DNA of 64,000 nucleotides. Source: Azorinus chamasolen. Taxonomy: Eukaryota; Mollusca; Bivalvia; Cardiida; Solecurtidae. A model generated the notes under the pieces. It made no database searches. It saw only the letters and a list, made by a program, of their open reading frames with translations, and was not told the origin of the DNA. The position numbers and the translations under genes were made by a program. The stretch lies in assembly GCA_963576725.1 (NCBI GenBank), contig OY755246.1, positions 71,354,371-71,418,370 of the forward strand, in the 5' to 3' direction. Below, piece after piece: positions 31,258 through 41,597 of the stretch. Every line of letters starts with the position of its first letter. Position 1 is the first letter of the stretch.

Positions 31258-31902
31258 TTAACCGTTTTCCTCATGAATATTTTTGGCAGACTCCGCCCAT
31301 TATAAATATTATTTAACTAAGTTCTTACATTGTTATATAAAACAAGAGCCACGTGCAGCGCCAACGCTCGTCTGATCTGGTGCTTGTGTCTCCTCAAAAG
31401 ATCTACCAACCTATGAAGTTTCATGTTGATACCTCTTATACTTTTTGATTAATCAGCTGCATTAAAGTTTTTGCATGCAGATGCCAACAACTACACCAAC
31501 ACCGACGATCCAGTGATCACAATAAATTAAAACTTTTTGAAAAAAATAAATGCACATAACTCCAAAATTTTGAAATCAAGAGTTATGGTTCTTATGTAGG
31601 GACCTCCTCCTCAATGAGATCTACCCACCTATGAAGTTTCATGTTGATACTTCTTATACTTTTCGAGTAATGAGCTACATTAAAGTTTTTGCACACCACC
31701 GCCGATGACAACGCCTACGACCCAACGATCACAATAGCTCGACATTTCTTCAAAACAGACAAGCTAAAAAAGGAATACATTGCTATGACAAATAGTATAG
31801 AATCAGATCTAAGATATTCTATAAGCAAACAGAGCAGACCATCTTGATCATCTCTGCTTCCAAAGGCGTAAAAAAAAACATGTGTATCAGGCAAAGGGTT
31901 AA
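31258..31902 (+). mobile_element. TTAA-A MITE copy 21 split by an insertion
   Basis: Left part 31258-31340 (TTAACCGTTTTCCTCATGAA, then AATATTATTTAACTAAG) and right part about 31765-31902 (AGTATAGAATCAGATCTAAG, AGCAAACAGAGCAGACC, GGCAAAGGGTTAA) are the two halves of one element. The intervening ~420 bp belong to another repeat family. Confidence 0.7.
31343..31760 (+). mobile_element. pearl-like repeat nested in a MITE
   Basis: Begins AACAAGAGCCACGTGCAGCG. Two imperfect units carry TCTACCAACCTATGAAGTTT, CATGTTGATAC.TCTTATAC and CATTAAAGTTTTTGCA, and it ends CGATCACAATAGCTCGACA. It resembles other AACAAGAG-starting bivalve repeats. Insertion into the MITE makes it the younger of the two. Confidence 0.6.
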
Positions 31903-31919
31903 GACTTTAGCTGATAGAT

Positions 31920-31975
31920 ATTCCTACATGTCCCTACCCTACATGTCCCTACATCATGTCCCTACATGTCCCCTC
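31920..31975. repeat. ACATGTCCCT short tandem repeat
   Basis: Four imperfect copies of CTACATGTCCCTAC. Confidence 0.7.
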
Positions 31976-31981
31976 ACTAGT

Positions 31982-32219
31982 GTTAAATCAGATCTATAGA
32001 TCATTCTACAAACAAACAGAGCAGACCCTGATCAGACATCTGTAAAAGTCACTTTCTGAAACCATTCTGATAAATAGAGCATTTTCTGCTCTATTTATCA
32101 CAATGATTTCAAAACTACGCAATTCTTAACTTTTCCTTTTATCTAGTAAATGCTCGTTTTCGGTATATTTATTCAAAGAGGTAGGATCTAAAAATAGCCT
32201 ATATGAGGTAATGAGTTAA
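31982..32219 (+). mobile_element. TTAA-A-type copy 22 disrupted by a foldback
   Basis: TTAA at 31982 and 32216. The left core arm CAAACAGAGCAGACCCTG (32015) is present, but the other arm is replaced by an unrelated inverted repeat at 32058-32110. The sequence ends ATATGAGGTAATGAGTTAA. Confidence 0.55.
32058..32110. repeat. 24 bp-arm hairpin
   Basis: Perfect 14 bp arms TGATAAATAGAGCA (32068-32081) and TGCTCTATTTATCA (32087-32100) around the loop TTTTC. They extend outward with two mismatches (GAAACCATTC / GTGATTTC-type). Confidence 0.8.
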
Positions 32220-32339
32220 TAACATGGCATCCAGAAACAATCAAGGTATACTATTTCTGACAGGAAAGGCTTCGTAATGTTTAGCTTTGGTTTAGTATGC
32301 GCAAAAACATCCACAAAATAAAGCAATGTGTATTTGATT

Positions 32340-32425
32340 TTCAACCCATTGATCCCATGCAAAGAATACTGCAGTGTCTGCAAGGCTTTCATTATTGAAA
32401 AGGGCCATTTTGTGTTAAAGGGGTA
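32340..32425. repeat. TTAA-C fragment
   Basis: TCAACCCATTGATCCCATGC and GAAAAGGGCCATTTTGTG resemble TTAA-C ends and interior. Both boundaries are degraded. Confidence 0.35.
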
Positions 32426-32458
32426 ATGTGAAATGGAACTTCAACAAAACTTTCAGGT

Positions 32459-32689
32459 TTAAACGCTTTTTCACACCTTTGCAAAGACCCAGATCAGGCA
32501 GCAGCTCTTGTACGAGTCATCTCACAGATCAGGGTCTACTCTGTTTCCTTAATAAATTATACTAGATATCACTCTACAGTTTCTACCAATACCAAGCAAT
32601 CCTGTGTACATAAGCCATTATAAAAATTTAGCTAATAAATATTCATGGTGTCATTATTTCTTATATATATTCAACAGAGAAAGGATTAA
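32459..32689 (-). mobile_element. TTAA-A MITE copy 23
   Basis: TTAA at 32459 and 32686. Core pair GCAAAGACCCAGATCAGG ... GATCAGGGTCTACTCTGTTT, middle TATCACTCTACAGTTTCTAC, arm AATATTCATGGTGTCATT. The left core arm has lost AACAGAGTA. Confidence 0.8.
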
Positions 32690-32696
32690 AACTGCA

Positions 32697-32800
32697 ATAG
32701 GTAATTTGAGTAGAATAATAAGATTTACATTGTTTCAGTGTCAGTAGAATAAGATTTACATTGTTTCAGTGTCAGTAGAATAAGATTTATATTGTATCAA
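32697..32800. repeat. ~31 bp tandem repeat, 3 copies
   Basis: Unit AGTAGAATAAGATTTACATT plus GTTTCAGTGTC, immediately outside copy 23. Confidence 0.75.
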
Positions 32801-33611
32801 TGTAATCCGTAAAATTCCCTCACAAAGTCATGGATCAAAATATGCCCCTATAAATGTTGATGAAAAATTATCAATTTTTCAACATGCCATTATGTTTGAA
32901 TGACAGAAATCCACTCAGAAATCTCCTACCATACGCCATAGCTGTCTTTTGTTTGCTTTCAAATGAAATGATTTATTTGTGCAAAACAATTTCAAATGCT
33001 TTGCCTCTTTAAAGAATAATATTCTTAAGACTATCCCCTTTTGTAAAATGATTCTCTCAGACTTTCCCGATTTATCAGAGATAATTCTGAGGTTATGATG
33101 TTAATACCAATTAGCCTTGTGTCATGATATTTATAAGATGGTGGTCCTTGAAATTATTCTTTCCTGATCAACAAAAGAATTTTCTTCGTCAATTAATCAG
33201 AAGTTTTGCCATCTTTGTTTGGCAGTCATTTTAGGCTGATTACTTCCACCGAAGACCAGTGCTTTTCAATAAAAAATATCACGTACACTAATAGCCCACG
33301 TATTGCAAAGGACAGCACAAGCCAGCAACAAAACAACACAGCATTGTGCCACCAACAAAACAATACAGCATTGTGGTATTTATTCCGCCCTATTAAACTG
33401 CTTACTGTTTTTAATAACCATAATATCAAGCTTCCAACTTCAGTATTAAAAATAAAACACTACAATTTCTATGTTGCAACGTGAAATGAGGATTTCCAGG
33501 CCATGAAATGACACGATTTGGTGTACTGGGATTTAATACCATCTGTTACAAGAATTTGATTTGCAATGAAACTGTCATTTTCTAATTCTTCTAAGCCAAC
33601 ACTTTCTCTAT
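32801..33611. other. unique sequence, nothing recognised
   Basis: Two short frames on opposite strands at 33206-33484 and 33226-33429 overlap a CACCAACAAAACAA duplication and have no coding support. Confidence 0.45.
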
Positions 33612-33828
33612 GAGAGATACTAGAACTATATGGTACATGAACAAAGATATCTGACAGAGATACTAGAACTATATGGTACATGTACAAAGATATCTCACAG
33701 AGATACTAGAACTATATGGTACATGTACAAAGATATCTCACAGAGATACTAGAACTATATGGTACATGTACAAAGATATCTCACAGAGACACTAGAACTA
33801 TATGGTACATGTACTAAGATATCTCACA
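33612..33828. repeat. 43 bp minisatellite array, 5 copies
   Basis: Unit AGAGATACTAGAACTATATG, GTACATGTACAAAGATATCT and CAC. Units are nearly identical. Confidence 0.9.
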
Positions 33829-33838
33829 CAATGTTTCC

Positions 33839-34010
33839 TTAGCCCTTACTCCATGAATATTTATGTAAGAAATAACGACATCATGAATATTAATTAGATG
33901 CACTTTTAAAAAGTCAAACTAACACAGGAACTTTTTGCCATGGCAGAAACAGTTACTGTAGAATCATATCTTTATTATTCCATAAGCAAACAGAGCAGAT
34001 CCTGATCAGA
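33839..34010 (+). mobile_element. TTAA-A MITE copy 24, interrupted by an array
   Basis: AGCCCTTACTCCATGAATAT, ATAACGACATCATGAATATT and GCCATGGCAGAAAC lead to the core arm GCAAACAGAGCAGATCCTG. Just after CAGACGGCT, where the palindrome centre should be, the sequence enters a 22 bp array. The right half is lost. Confidence 0.75.
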
Positions 34011-34158
34011 CGGCTACCAAGTTTGATACACATGGCTACCAAGTTTGATACACATGGCTACCAAGTTTGATACACATGGCTACCAAGTTTGATACACATG
34101 GCTACCAAGTTTGATACACATGACTACCAAGTTTGATACACATGACTACCAAGTATGA
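34011..34158. repeat. 22 bp array starting at a MITE palindrome centre
   Basis: Seven copies of GGCTACCAAGTTTGATACAC plus AT. The GGCT at the unit start is the last part of the MITE arm AGACGGCT. Confidence 0.85.
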
Positions 34159-34286
34159 CCACAGACATTCAGTGACCCTAAAAGCTCACCTTGAGCACTT
34201 TGTACACACATGAAAGGAAAGACGTTGTATGTTCAGATGTACCCAATCACATTTAGTATCGGGAAGGTTGGCAAACATAAGACCTT

Positions 34287-34410
34287 TAACCCTTTCCCAG
34301 TTTGGTATTCATGCAAGAAATGATAACGTGAATATTTATTAGCTCAAGTGATAGACAGTTTGGATCCTGATGAAACACCGAGTATTCAATGAGTTATACC
34401 TGATCATCAA
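34287..34410 (+). mobile_element. TTAA-A / TTAA-B chimera
   Basis: TTAACCCTTTCCCAGTTTGG and GATAACGTGAATATTTATTA are TTAA-A. At about 34338 the sequence switches to CAGTTTGGATCCTGATGA, the TTAA-B core. Either a B element inserted or the ends were exchanged. Confidence 0.5.
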
Positions 34411-34449
34411 ATTGTTGAACTTGTGCATTATGTAAACAATATAAAAACA

Positions 34450-35525
34450 AGCAAAAAATGCGGAAACCGAATTAAAGCCGGATTTTTTTGTGTTGACCTT
34501 GACCCAATTTGATGTATCCTTGTATCAACTGAAAGGCCTTCACCCAAGCTATCTGCATACCAAATATAAATTGTCTAGCCCATGTAGTTCAGAAGTTACA
34601 GCAACATTTTAATGACAGTCAATGTTTCAAAATAGTAACCTTGACATGATTTCAGGTATCTTTAAGTCATCCGTAAGGTCCATACCAAAGCTATCTGAAT
34701 ACCAAAGGTGAATTGCCTAGCACTTGTGGATCAGAAGTTGTAGCAAAATGTTAAAGTATATTAAAAACAGTAAAGTTTTCAAAATAGTAACCTTGACCCA
34801 ATTTCATGTATCCTTGTATCAACTGAAAGGCCTTCACCAAAGTTATCTCCATGCCATATATATATGAATTGTCTAGCATATGAGGTTCAGCAGTTAAGAA
34901 AAAATGTTGAAGTTTTTCAATGATGTCCAATTTGTCTAAATAGTGACCTTGACCTTAATCTAATTTCAAATATCATTATATCAACTGAAAGGCCTTTTAC
35001 CAAAGCCATTTGTATACCAAAGATGAATCACCTAGCATTTGTATTTCAGTAATTATAGCAATGTTAAAGTTTGTTAAAAATGGCATAGTTTTGGAAATAG
35101 TGACCATGACCTGATTACATGTATCCTTATATTAAGTGAAAGGCCTTCACCCAAGCTATCTGCATACCAAATATGAATGGTCTAGCTTAAATAATTCAGA
35201 AGTTATAAGCAATGTTAAAGTTTTGTTAACAACAGCAAACTTTTGGAAATAGTGACCTTGACCTGATTTCATGTATTCTGTATCAAGTGAAAGGCCTTCA
35301 CCCAAGCTATCTGTATACCAAAGATGAATTGCTTAGCATTTGTAGTTCAGAAGTTATAGCAATGTTAAAGTTTGTTAAAAACGGCAAAGTTTTCGGAATA
35401 GTGACCTTGACCATGACCTGAGTTCATGTATACTTGTATCAAGTGAAAGGCCTTCACCCAAGCTATCTGCATACCAAATATGAAAGGTCTAGCTTAAATG
35501 AATTATAAGCAATGTTAAAGTTGTT
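34450..35525 (+). mobile_element. pearl-like element, GACCTTGACC family, six to seven cores
   Basis: Lead CAAAAAATGCGGAAACCGAA, then about 150-170 bp units with AGTGACCTTGACCTGATTTC, GTATCAAGTGAAAGGCCTTC, ACCCAAGCTATCTGCATACC and TCAGAAGTTATAGCAATG. No 3' microsatellite remains, so it is 3' truncated near TTAAAGTTGTTAACCC. Confidence 0.75.
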
Positions 35526-35684
35526 AACCCATCACAAAAATGAGCATTAAATCAACAAAGTAAAAGCAATGTTTATTTCATTTAGGGTAATCTCATGCAA
35601 GTTTTTTATTCAAAGAAAAAACTTGTACATTATCAGAAGTGGTCTCAAACTGAATTTAACCATTTTTATTCTATAAAGTATGCT

Positions 35685-35912
35685 TTAATAGCCTTTTAAT
35701 GGCCTTTTAGTGGCCTTTGCAAACAGAGTAGACGTAGATCTGCTGATTCTGGTAGGAGCTGTCTGATTTGGTTCTACCCTGCTGGCTTATGAAATACTAT
35801 AGATGTGATTCTACAGTTTGTGCAATGGCTGTTTCTGTGTTCATTTATACCAATGCTTCTAATGACTATTCAAGATCTCATTATTTCTTACAGGAATATT
35901 CATGAAGTAAGA
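35685..35912 (-). mobile_element. TTAA-A MITE copy 25
   Basis: Core pair GCAAACAGAGTAGACGTAG ... TTGGTTCTACCCTGCTGGC, middle ACTATAGATGTGATTCTACA, arm GGAATATTCATGAAGTAAG. The ends are degraded; TTAA motifs at 35685 and 35695 mark the left side. Confidence 0.7.
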
Positions 35913-36129
35913 AACTCCATTTCCAACTGTTGCTGAACTATCTTTTTAATTCTGAGTGTTTTGTTGATGCTGACCTGTAATGCCAAGGTTTGATATATTA
36001 AACATGCTTATTTTCCTAACAGTGAGCTGACAAAAAAGGCTTCTATTCCCCTGGCGCTTCATCTTTCCTGAACTCTTAGACTGCTATGAAACAGATTTCC
36101 AATAACATTTGCAAAAAAATCTGATTCAG
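35913..36129. other. unique sequence, nothing recognised
   Basis: No supported features. Confidence 0.4.
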
Positions 36130-36286
36130 ACTAAACTCTAATCTGCCTGAGAGTATCACAACGATCCAAACTGTTGGACTTTTAAATTGTGTTTTTTAAA
36201 AATATAATTGAAGAATAAAACAACTGGGTAGATGCAGCAGACAAACAAATCGTGCAGACGACAATTACAAATAGTACAAAGAGTTA
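36130..36286. mobile_element. TTAA-B right part
   Basis: GAGAGTATCACAACGATCCA, AACTGTTGGACTTTTAAATT and the GCAGACAAACAAATCGTGCA tail end in AAAGAGTTAA at 36277-36286. The left part is degraded. Confidence 0.45.
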
Positions 36287-36649
36287 AGTGAAACTGAATG
36301 AGCCCCGGTGAGACCTGGAGTCAGTGAATGTGTTGTTTCTTGAATAAAAGATGGCATTTTACTGTTTCTTCATTTCCCATCAAGTTTTATGGATTCTGTA
36401 ATCTTATGAGGAGCCTAGATTGAACTTGGTTCATTGTAAATTTACACATTTCATTTTTTTAATACACATCTAAATTTTGGGGCTTTGCACCATTTGTTTT
36501 ATTTTGTTGATAATTGATCATCATGTAATGGAGTTGGTAGTGGTGAACACTGATCAAAGTGTTTTGCTCTTTCCCTGTTCTATGTTTATTCCAAATTTCA
36601 ATACCTACAGTAGCTATTATATAGTAAATAGTAGCTATTTTAGAAAGTA
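36287..36649. other. unique sequence, nothing recognised
   Basis: A 76-codon minus frame (36459-36689) runs into copy 26 and has no coding support. Confidence 0.4.
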
Positions 36650-36778
36650 AAGAAACAGTTCTATCAAATTCCATTAGCAAACAGAGCAAACCTTGATCAG
36701 ACAGCTGAGCTGTCTGATCTGAGTCTACTTTATTTAATGCAATTTTGTGAAAAAGTGTTCACATGAAGGAAAGGGTTA
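36650..36778 (+). mobile_element. TTAA-A MITE copy 26, right half
   Basis: AGCAAACAGAGCAAACCTTG and CTGATCTGAGTCTACTTTAT form the core around the minimal centre CAGACAGCTGAGCTGTCTG. It ends GAAGGAAAGGGTTA. Confidence 0.65.
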
Positions 36779-36896
36779 CCATAACTCTCTCAGATCCAGA
36801 TCTGTCAACTGAAAAAAATAACCAGAGTTGTGCTTACAAAGACTTTTTCTGAATTATTTCAGACGGGATAGAATATTTCTTCTTTAAAGCCTTTGT

Positions 36897-37133
36897 CTTT
36901 CATACAAATGTTTTTCACACCCTTGCAAACAGTGTAGACCCAGATCAGACAGCTCCTCAAGGAGCCATCTGAATTCCGGGTCTGCTCTGTTTGCTTATGC
37001 AATACTATAGATGCGAGTCTACAGGTTCTACCAGTATATCAACACTCCCCGTGTACATTTGCCATTATAACATTTCAGTTAATACATATTCATGATTACT
37101 TTTTTCATGAATATTCAACAGGTAAAGCGTTAA
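36897..37133 (-). mobile_element. TTAA-A MITE copy 27
   Basis: CCCTTGCAAACAGTGTAGACC, core centre GCTCCTCAAGGAGCCATCTG, middle ACTATAGATGCGAGTCTACA, arm CATATTCATGATTAC and AATATTCAACAGG. It ends TAAAGCGTTAA at 37123-37133. Confidence 0.8.
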
Positions 37134-37462
37134 TCTTTAGCAAACTTACTGTCTCATCCAAAAAAATGTTGTCTGCATTGTTTCTAGAGATGGACATTTT
37201 TTCTGTTTTTCAGAAACAAGATGAGAGACAGTTATTTAACATGTTATTTGGATGGGTTATTTTACATGTTATTTGGATGAGTTATTTTACAGTATGTTAT
37301 TTGGATCCAAACTGTTTGCAAGGGATTGTAAAGTTTAACCTTTTGCTTACTTATGTAGATCTGGGTGACAAATAGTTTGGCTCTGATACAAGTGTCTCAG
37401 CTTGACTCAACTACAATAAACTCATCTTAACCCGAATATTTTAATAAAGAAGAAATGATTTT
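37134..37462. other. mostly unique sequence
   Basis: Holds a three-fold TTATTTGGATGAGTTATTTT-type duplication at about 37230-37300, running into a TTAA-B fragment (TTTGGATCCAAACTGTTTGC, 37301-37320). Confidence 0.45.
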
Positions 37463-37592
37463 TTTAGGCAAGCGGCTGCTTAATGCAAGGTAAAAATCAT
37501 ACAGAAAGCTCCAGAAGGAGTTTTTTGCATTACTTTTGCACTGCATTAAGCTGCCACCTGTCTTTAAGACCGCCAAAGATACAAATTTGACT
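37463..37592. mobile_element. foldback element (family I), second copy
   Basis: Stem GGCAAGCGGCTGCTTAATGC ... AGAAAGCTCC against GGAGTTTTTTGCATT ... GCATTAAGCTGCCACCTGTC, then AAATTTGACTGCAGGTTTGA, the right terminal repeat. This repeat is the start of the adjoining 36 bp array. Confidence 0.7.
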
Positions 37593-38394
37593 GCAGGTTT
37601 GAGGGGTTTGACTGTAGTGTTGGACCGTGCAGGTTTGAGTGTTGGACCGTGCAGGTTTGAGGGGTATGACTGTAGTGTTGGACAGTGCAGGTTTGAGGGG
37701 TTTGTGTTGGACAGTGCAGGTTTGAGGGGTTTGTGTTGGACAGTGCAGGTTTGAGGGGTTTGTGTTGGACAGTGCAGGTTTGAGGGGTATGACTGTAGTG
37801 TTGGACAGTGCAGGTTTGAGGGGTATGACTGTAGTGTTGGACCGTGCAGGTTTGAGTGTTGGACCGTGCAGGTTTGAGGGGTTTGTGTTGGACCGTGCAG
37901 GTTTGAAGAGTTTGACTGTAGTGTTGGACCGTGCAGGTTTGAAGAGTTTGACTGTAGTGTTGGACAGTGCAGGTTTGAGGGGTATGACTGTAGTGTTGGA
38001 CAGTGCAGGTTTGAGGGGTATGACTGTAGTGTTGGACCGTGCAGGTTTGAAAAGTTTGACTGTAGTGTTGGACAGTGCAGGTTTGAAGAGTTTGACTGTA
38101 GTGTTGGACAGTGCAGGTTTGAGGGGTATGACTGTAGTGTTGGACAGTGCAGGTTTGAGGGGTATGACTGTAGTGTTGGACAGTGCAGGTTTGAGGGGTA
38201 TGACTGTAGTGTTGGACAGTGCAGGTTTGAGGGGTATGACTGTAGTGTTGGACAGTGCAGGTTTGAGGGGTATGACTGTAGTGTTGGACAGTGCAGGTTT
38301 GAGGGGTATGACTGTAGTGTTGGACAGTGCAGGTTTGAGGGGTATGACTGTAGTGTTGGACCGTGCAGGTTTGAGGGGTATGACTGTAGTGTTG
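37592..38394. repeat. 36 bp minisatellite array, ~24 copies
   Basis: Unit TGCAGGTTTGAGGGGTATGA then CTGTAGTGTTGGACAG. Shorter 21-24 bp units that lack the GACTGTAG part occur near 37620-37770 and 37850. The unit is the terminal repeat of the family I foldback (CAGGTTTGAGGGGTTTGACTGT). A 327-codon minus frame (37427-38410) reads as a 12-residue LQSYPSNLHCPT repeat and the plus strand is also open; both follow from a stop-free 36 bp unit. Confidence 0.93.
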
Positions 38395-38986
38395 TAAAGG
38401 TTATCATCAAGTCTCCTGTACTACTCTAAAGGGTACAAAAGGCTATCAGGAGAAACTGAGCACATTGTATTTGGATTGGAATCCCTGGTGGAGGCGAGGT
38501 ATCGGAGACATCGGCTAATTTCTCGGCTTTATTCCGCTTTTCTTGTTATCAAAGACATATCGATTCAAGATCAAGTTGTTTGAATCTTTTGAAAATTTCA
38601 ATCCCATGAGAAGAAAAGTACAGTTTACATAATTTAAGTTGTCAGAGACAGGCAACGAAAAACTGGCAATCCTTAAGAACCCTCTCAATGCCTTAGAATG
38701 AAAGAGCTTTCACAACAAAATAACTTTAATTAGAAAAGAGATTGTTTTACTGAATGTTGTTTGGACAAAACAGCAAGAGACTTCACTGTGAGTTCTGTGG
38801 TGGTAAAACATTACACAAAATTTCAATGCTGCTAATAAAAGAAGTAGTATAAGGCCAGTGTTAAGTTTTAAGTTGAACATTACAAGTCTTTACTTGGGTT
38901 GGTATAAACCTTCAGCCATATATAAGCAAATGTAGACTGACACTGATCACTAACATTTTCAGAGTAGATTTTTGTTCAACTTCTTT
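38395..38986. other. unique sequence, nothing recognised
   Basis: About 590 bp without repeat or coding signal. Confidence 0.45.
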
Positions 38987-39085
38987 CAACCATTTCCCAG
39001 CTGAATAGTCATGTTAGAAATAATAACATCATGAATAGTCATTGGCTGATTTATTATAATGGTATAATTATGTACATACTGCATT
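38987..39085 (+). mobile_element. TTAA-A left arm, truncated
   Basis: CAACCATTTCCCAGCTGAAT, AATAACATCATGAATAGTC and GGCTGATTTATTATAATGG. The AGCTCACC-family element begins where the middle segment should be. Confidence 0.6.
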
Positions 39086-39235
39086 TTTAGCTCACCTGGC
39101 GCAAAGTAACACGGTGAGCTATTGTGATCGCCCCGTGTCTGTGGTTGTCCACATTTTTAGCTCACCAGAGCACAAAGTGCTCAAGGTGAGCTATTGTGAT
39201 ACCCCTGTGTCCGGCGTCCGTCTGTCCGCACTCAC

Positions 39236-39478
39236 CAATGGGTAGTTGTGTGACTTTTTCTAACTAGTCGCACAAGTAAAATCATTAACCTGGCCATCTC
39301 TTGTGACATTAACCTGGCCATTTCTTGTGACATTAACCTGGCCAGTTGTGGGACATAGGGTTAGGGTTAGGGTTAGCTTCCAGATCATTCTATTCCAAAG
39401 TTAGAGCCAAAAATAGTTTTACTTGTGGGACTAGTCCCACAAGAAAAGATCAAAGGAAAAAGTCACACAACTACACAT
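39236..39478. mobile_element. foldback insertion carrying telomere-like repeats
   Basis: Arms GGTAGTTGTGTGACTTTTTC (39241-39260) and GAAAAAGTCACACAACTACA (39456-39475) are inverted. Between them lie three copies of CATTAACCTGGCCATTTC at about 39283-39350, a telomere-like run, and a perfect 22 bp palindrome 39422-39443 centred on GGACTAGTCC. Confidence 0.65.
39357..39376 (+). repeat. interstitial (TTAGGG)n, ~3 copies
   Basis: AGGGTTAGGGTTAGGGTTAG, the metazoan telomere repeat, inside the foldback insertion. It is too short for a telomere. Confidence 0.85.
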
Positions 39479-41310
39479 TTGTTAGTGCGTCCGTCTGTCC
39501 GTCCGTCTGTCCGTCCGTCAACAATTTCAAACGACTTCTTCTCTGAAATCGACTGCCCAATTGTAACCAAACTTGGTCAGATACATACTGTGGGTGGGTG
39601 CTTCAAAAGTTGTTAAAAGATAGTGGGCGGGGCCATCGGTCTTGTTGCCATGGCAACTGTACACAATATCTATAAAAACCTTCTTCTACAGAATGACTTG
39701 TCCGATTTGAATATAGTTTTCACCAAAATGTTTCTCAGTTGATAGACTTTAAAAGTTGTTAAAATAATTTTGATCGGGCAAAAAACATGGCCGCCAGAGG
39801 GCGTGGTCTTTTTTTCCATATAAGGTAATATTGGAAAATCTTTAAAAATCTTCTTCTCTGAAACTGTAAAGCCTAGACCTTTGATATTTGGTATGTAGCA
39901 TGATCTTATGGTCCTCTACAAAGATTGTTCAAATTATGACCCCCGGGCCAAAAATGGCCCCGCCCAAGGGCTTGTCAGTTTTTCATAGGAAAATCTTTAA
40001 AAAAATTCTTCACTGAAACTGTAAGGCCTAGAACTTTGATAATTGGTATATAGCATGATCTTATGGTCCTCTACAAATTTGTTCAAATTATGACCCCCGG
40101 GCCAAAAATGGCCCCGCCCAAGGGCTTATCAGTTTTTCATAGGAAAATCTTTAAAAATCTTCTTCTCTCAAACTGTAAGGCCTAGACCTTTGATATTTGG
40201 TATGTAGCATGATCTTATGGTCCTCTACAAATATTGTTCAAAGTATGACCCCCGGGCCAAAAATGGCCCCGCCCAAGGGCTTATCAGTTTTTCATAGGAA
40301 AATCTTTAAAAATCTTCTTCTCTCAAACTGTAAGGCCTAGACCTTTGATATTTGGTATGTAGCATGATCTTATGGTCTTCTACAAATATTGTTCAAATTA
40401 TGACCGCCAGGCCAAAAATGGCCCCGCCCAAGGGCTTATCAGTTTTTCATAGGAAAATCTTTAAAAATCTACTGAAACTGTAAGGCCTAGACCATTGATA
40501 TTTGGTATGTAACATGATCTAATGGTCCTCTACAAATATGTAGCTGTGGCTTGTGGTCCTCTGCCAAAAATGTTTAACTGACGACCCTGACCACTGGGCG
40601 AAACTTGGCCCTGCCTCAGGGCTTATCAGTTTTTCATGGGTAAAATATAAAATATTATTTTTCTCTGAAACCATAAGGCTTAGACCTTTAATTAATGGCA
40701 TACTGCTTTGCCTAGTGGTTCTCTACCAAGGTTGTACACATGATTTCTTATGGTCAAAAATGGGTCCGCCCCTGGGGTTATCTCAGGTGAGCGCTTCAGG
40801 GCCTCATGGCCCTCTTGTTCTTAAAATGAAATCTCCTCCTAAACTACTAGCTGGATTTTTACTAAACTTGTCAGAAATGTTCCTTGGATCAACTTCTTCC
40901 AAATTTGTTCAAATAATTTGATACCATGCAGAATGCTGGTTGCCATGGCAACCAATGTCCAAAAAGAAATAAAAACTTTTAAAAAATTATTGTCAAAAAC
41001 TGTAAGGCCTTAGGGCTACCAAATTTGGTATGTAGAATCATCTAGTAGACCTCTATTTAGATTTTCAAATTTTGTCCCTGGGATCAAAATTGGCCTAACC
41101 CTAGGGGTCACAAGTTTTACATTGAATTATATGGTAAAAAATTAAAATATCTTCTTGTCCGAAAATGAAAAGCTCAGAGCTGTGATATTTGGTATGTGTT
41201 ATCATCTAGTGAACCTTTACTAAGATTGTTCAAATTATGCCCCTGGGTATAAAGACAGCCACGCCCTGGGTCACAAGTTTTACATAGGATTATATAGTAA
41301 AAACTTAAAC

Positions 41311-41597
41311 AAGAGTGTTCGGAGTAACACATGATTGTGTCACCTGCTCGCAGCTGACACAAAAACTTATTGTTAATATGAAAAAGGGGAATAACTAAAC
41401 AATATTGATGCTAGAGTTGTGGCCCTTGTGCATCATGCTTTCATCATGCTTGTTCCATGTGTGAAATTTGAAAGCTCTATAATGATTAGTTTAGAAATGA
41501 CAGCCAAAAAAAGGAAAGTGTGATGGACAGACAGACAGACAGACGACGGAAAAGTGATCCCTAAGTGACACACTGCCTCTCGGCAGGTGACACAAAA
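41311..41597 (+). mobile_element. nested pearl-like element with TGTCACCTGC ends
   Basis: AACAAGAGTGTTCGGAGTAA, then TGTGTCACCTGCTCGCAGCT. It has one core unit (GGGGAATAACTAAACAATAT ... CATGCTTGTTCCATGTG) and a GACAGACAGACAGACGACGG microsatellite at 41525-41544. It ends TCTCGGCAGGTGACACA, the inverse of the lead. The host element resumes with AAAATCTTCTTGTCC. A related end lies at 54950-54965. Confidence 0.75.

Noticed and set aside
37427..38410. 327-codon open frame on the minus strand
   Set aside because: It is a 12-residue repeat dictated by a 36 bp stop-free minisatellite; the opposite strand is equally open and it begins and ends in non-coding repeats.
39357..39376. Chromosome end
   Set aside because: Only about three TTAGGG copies, with ordinary sequence on both sides.
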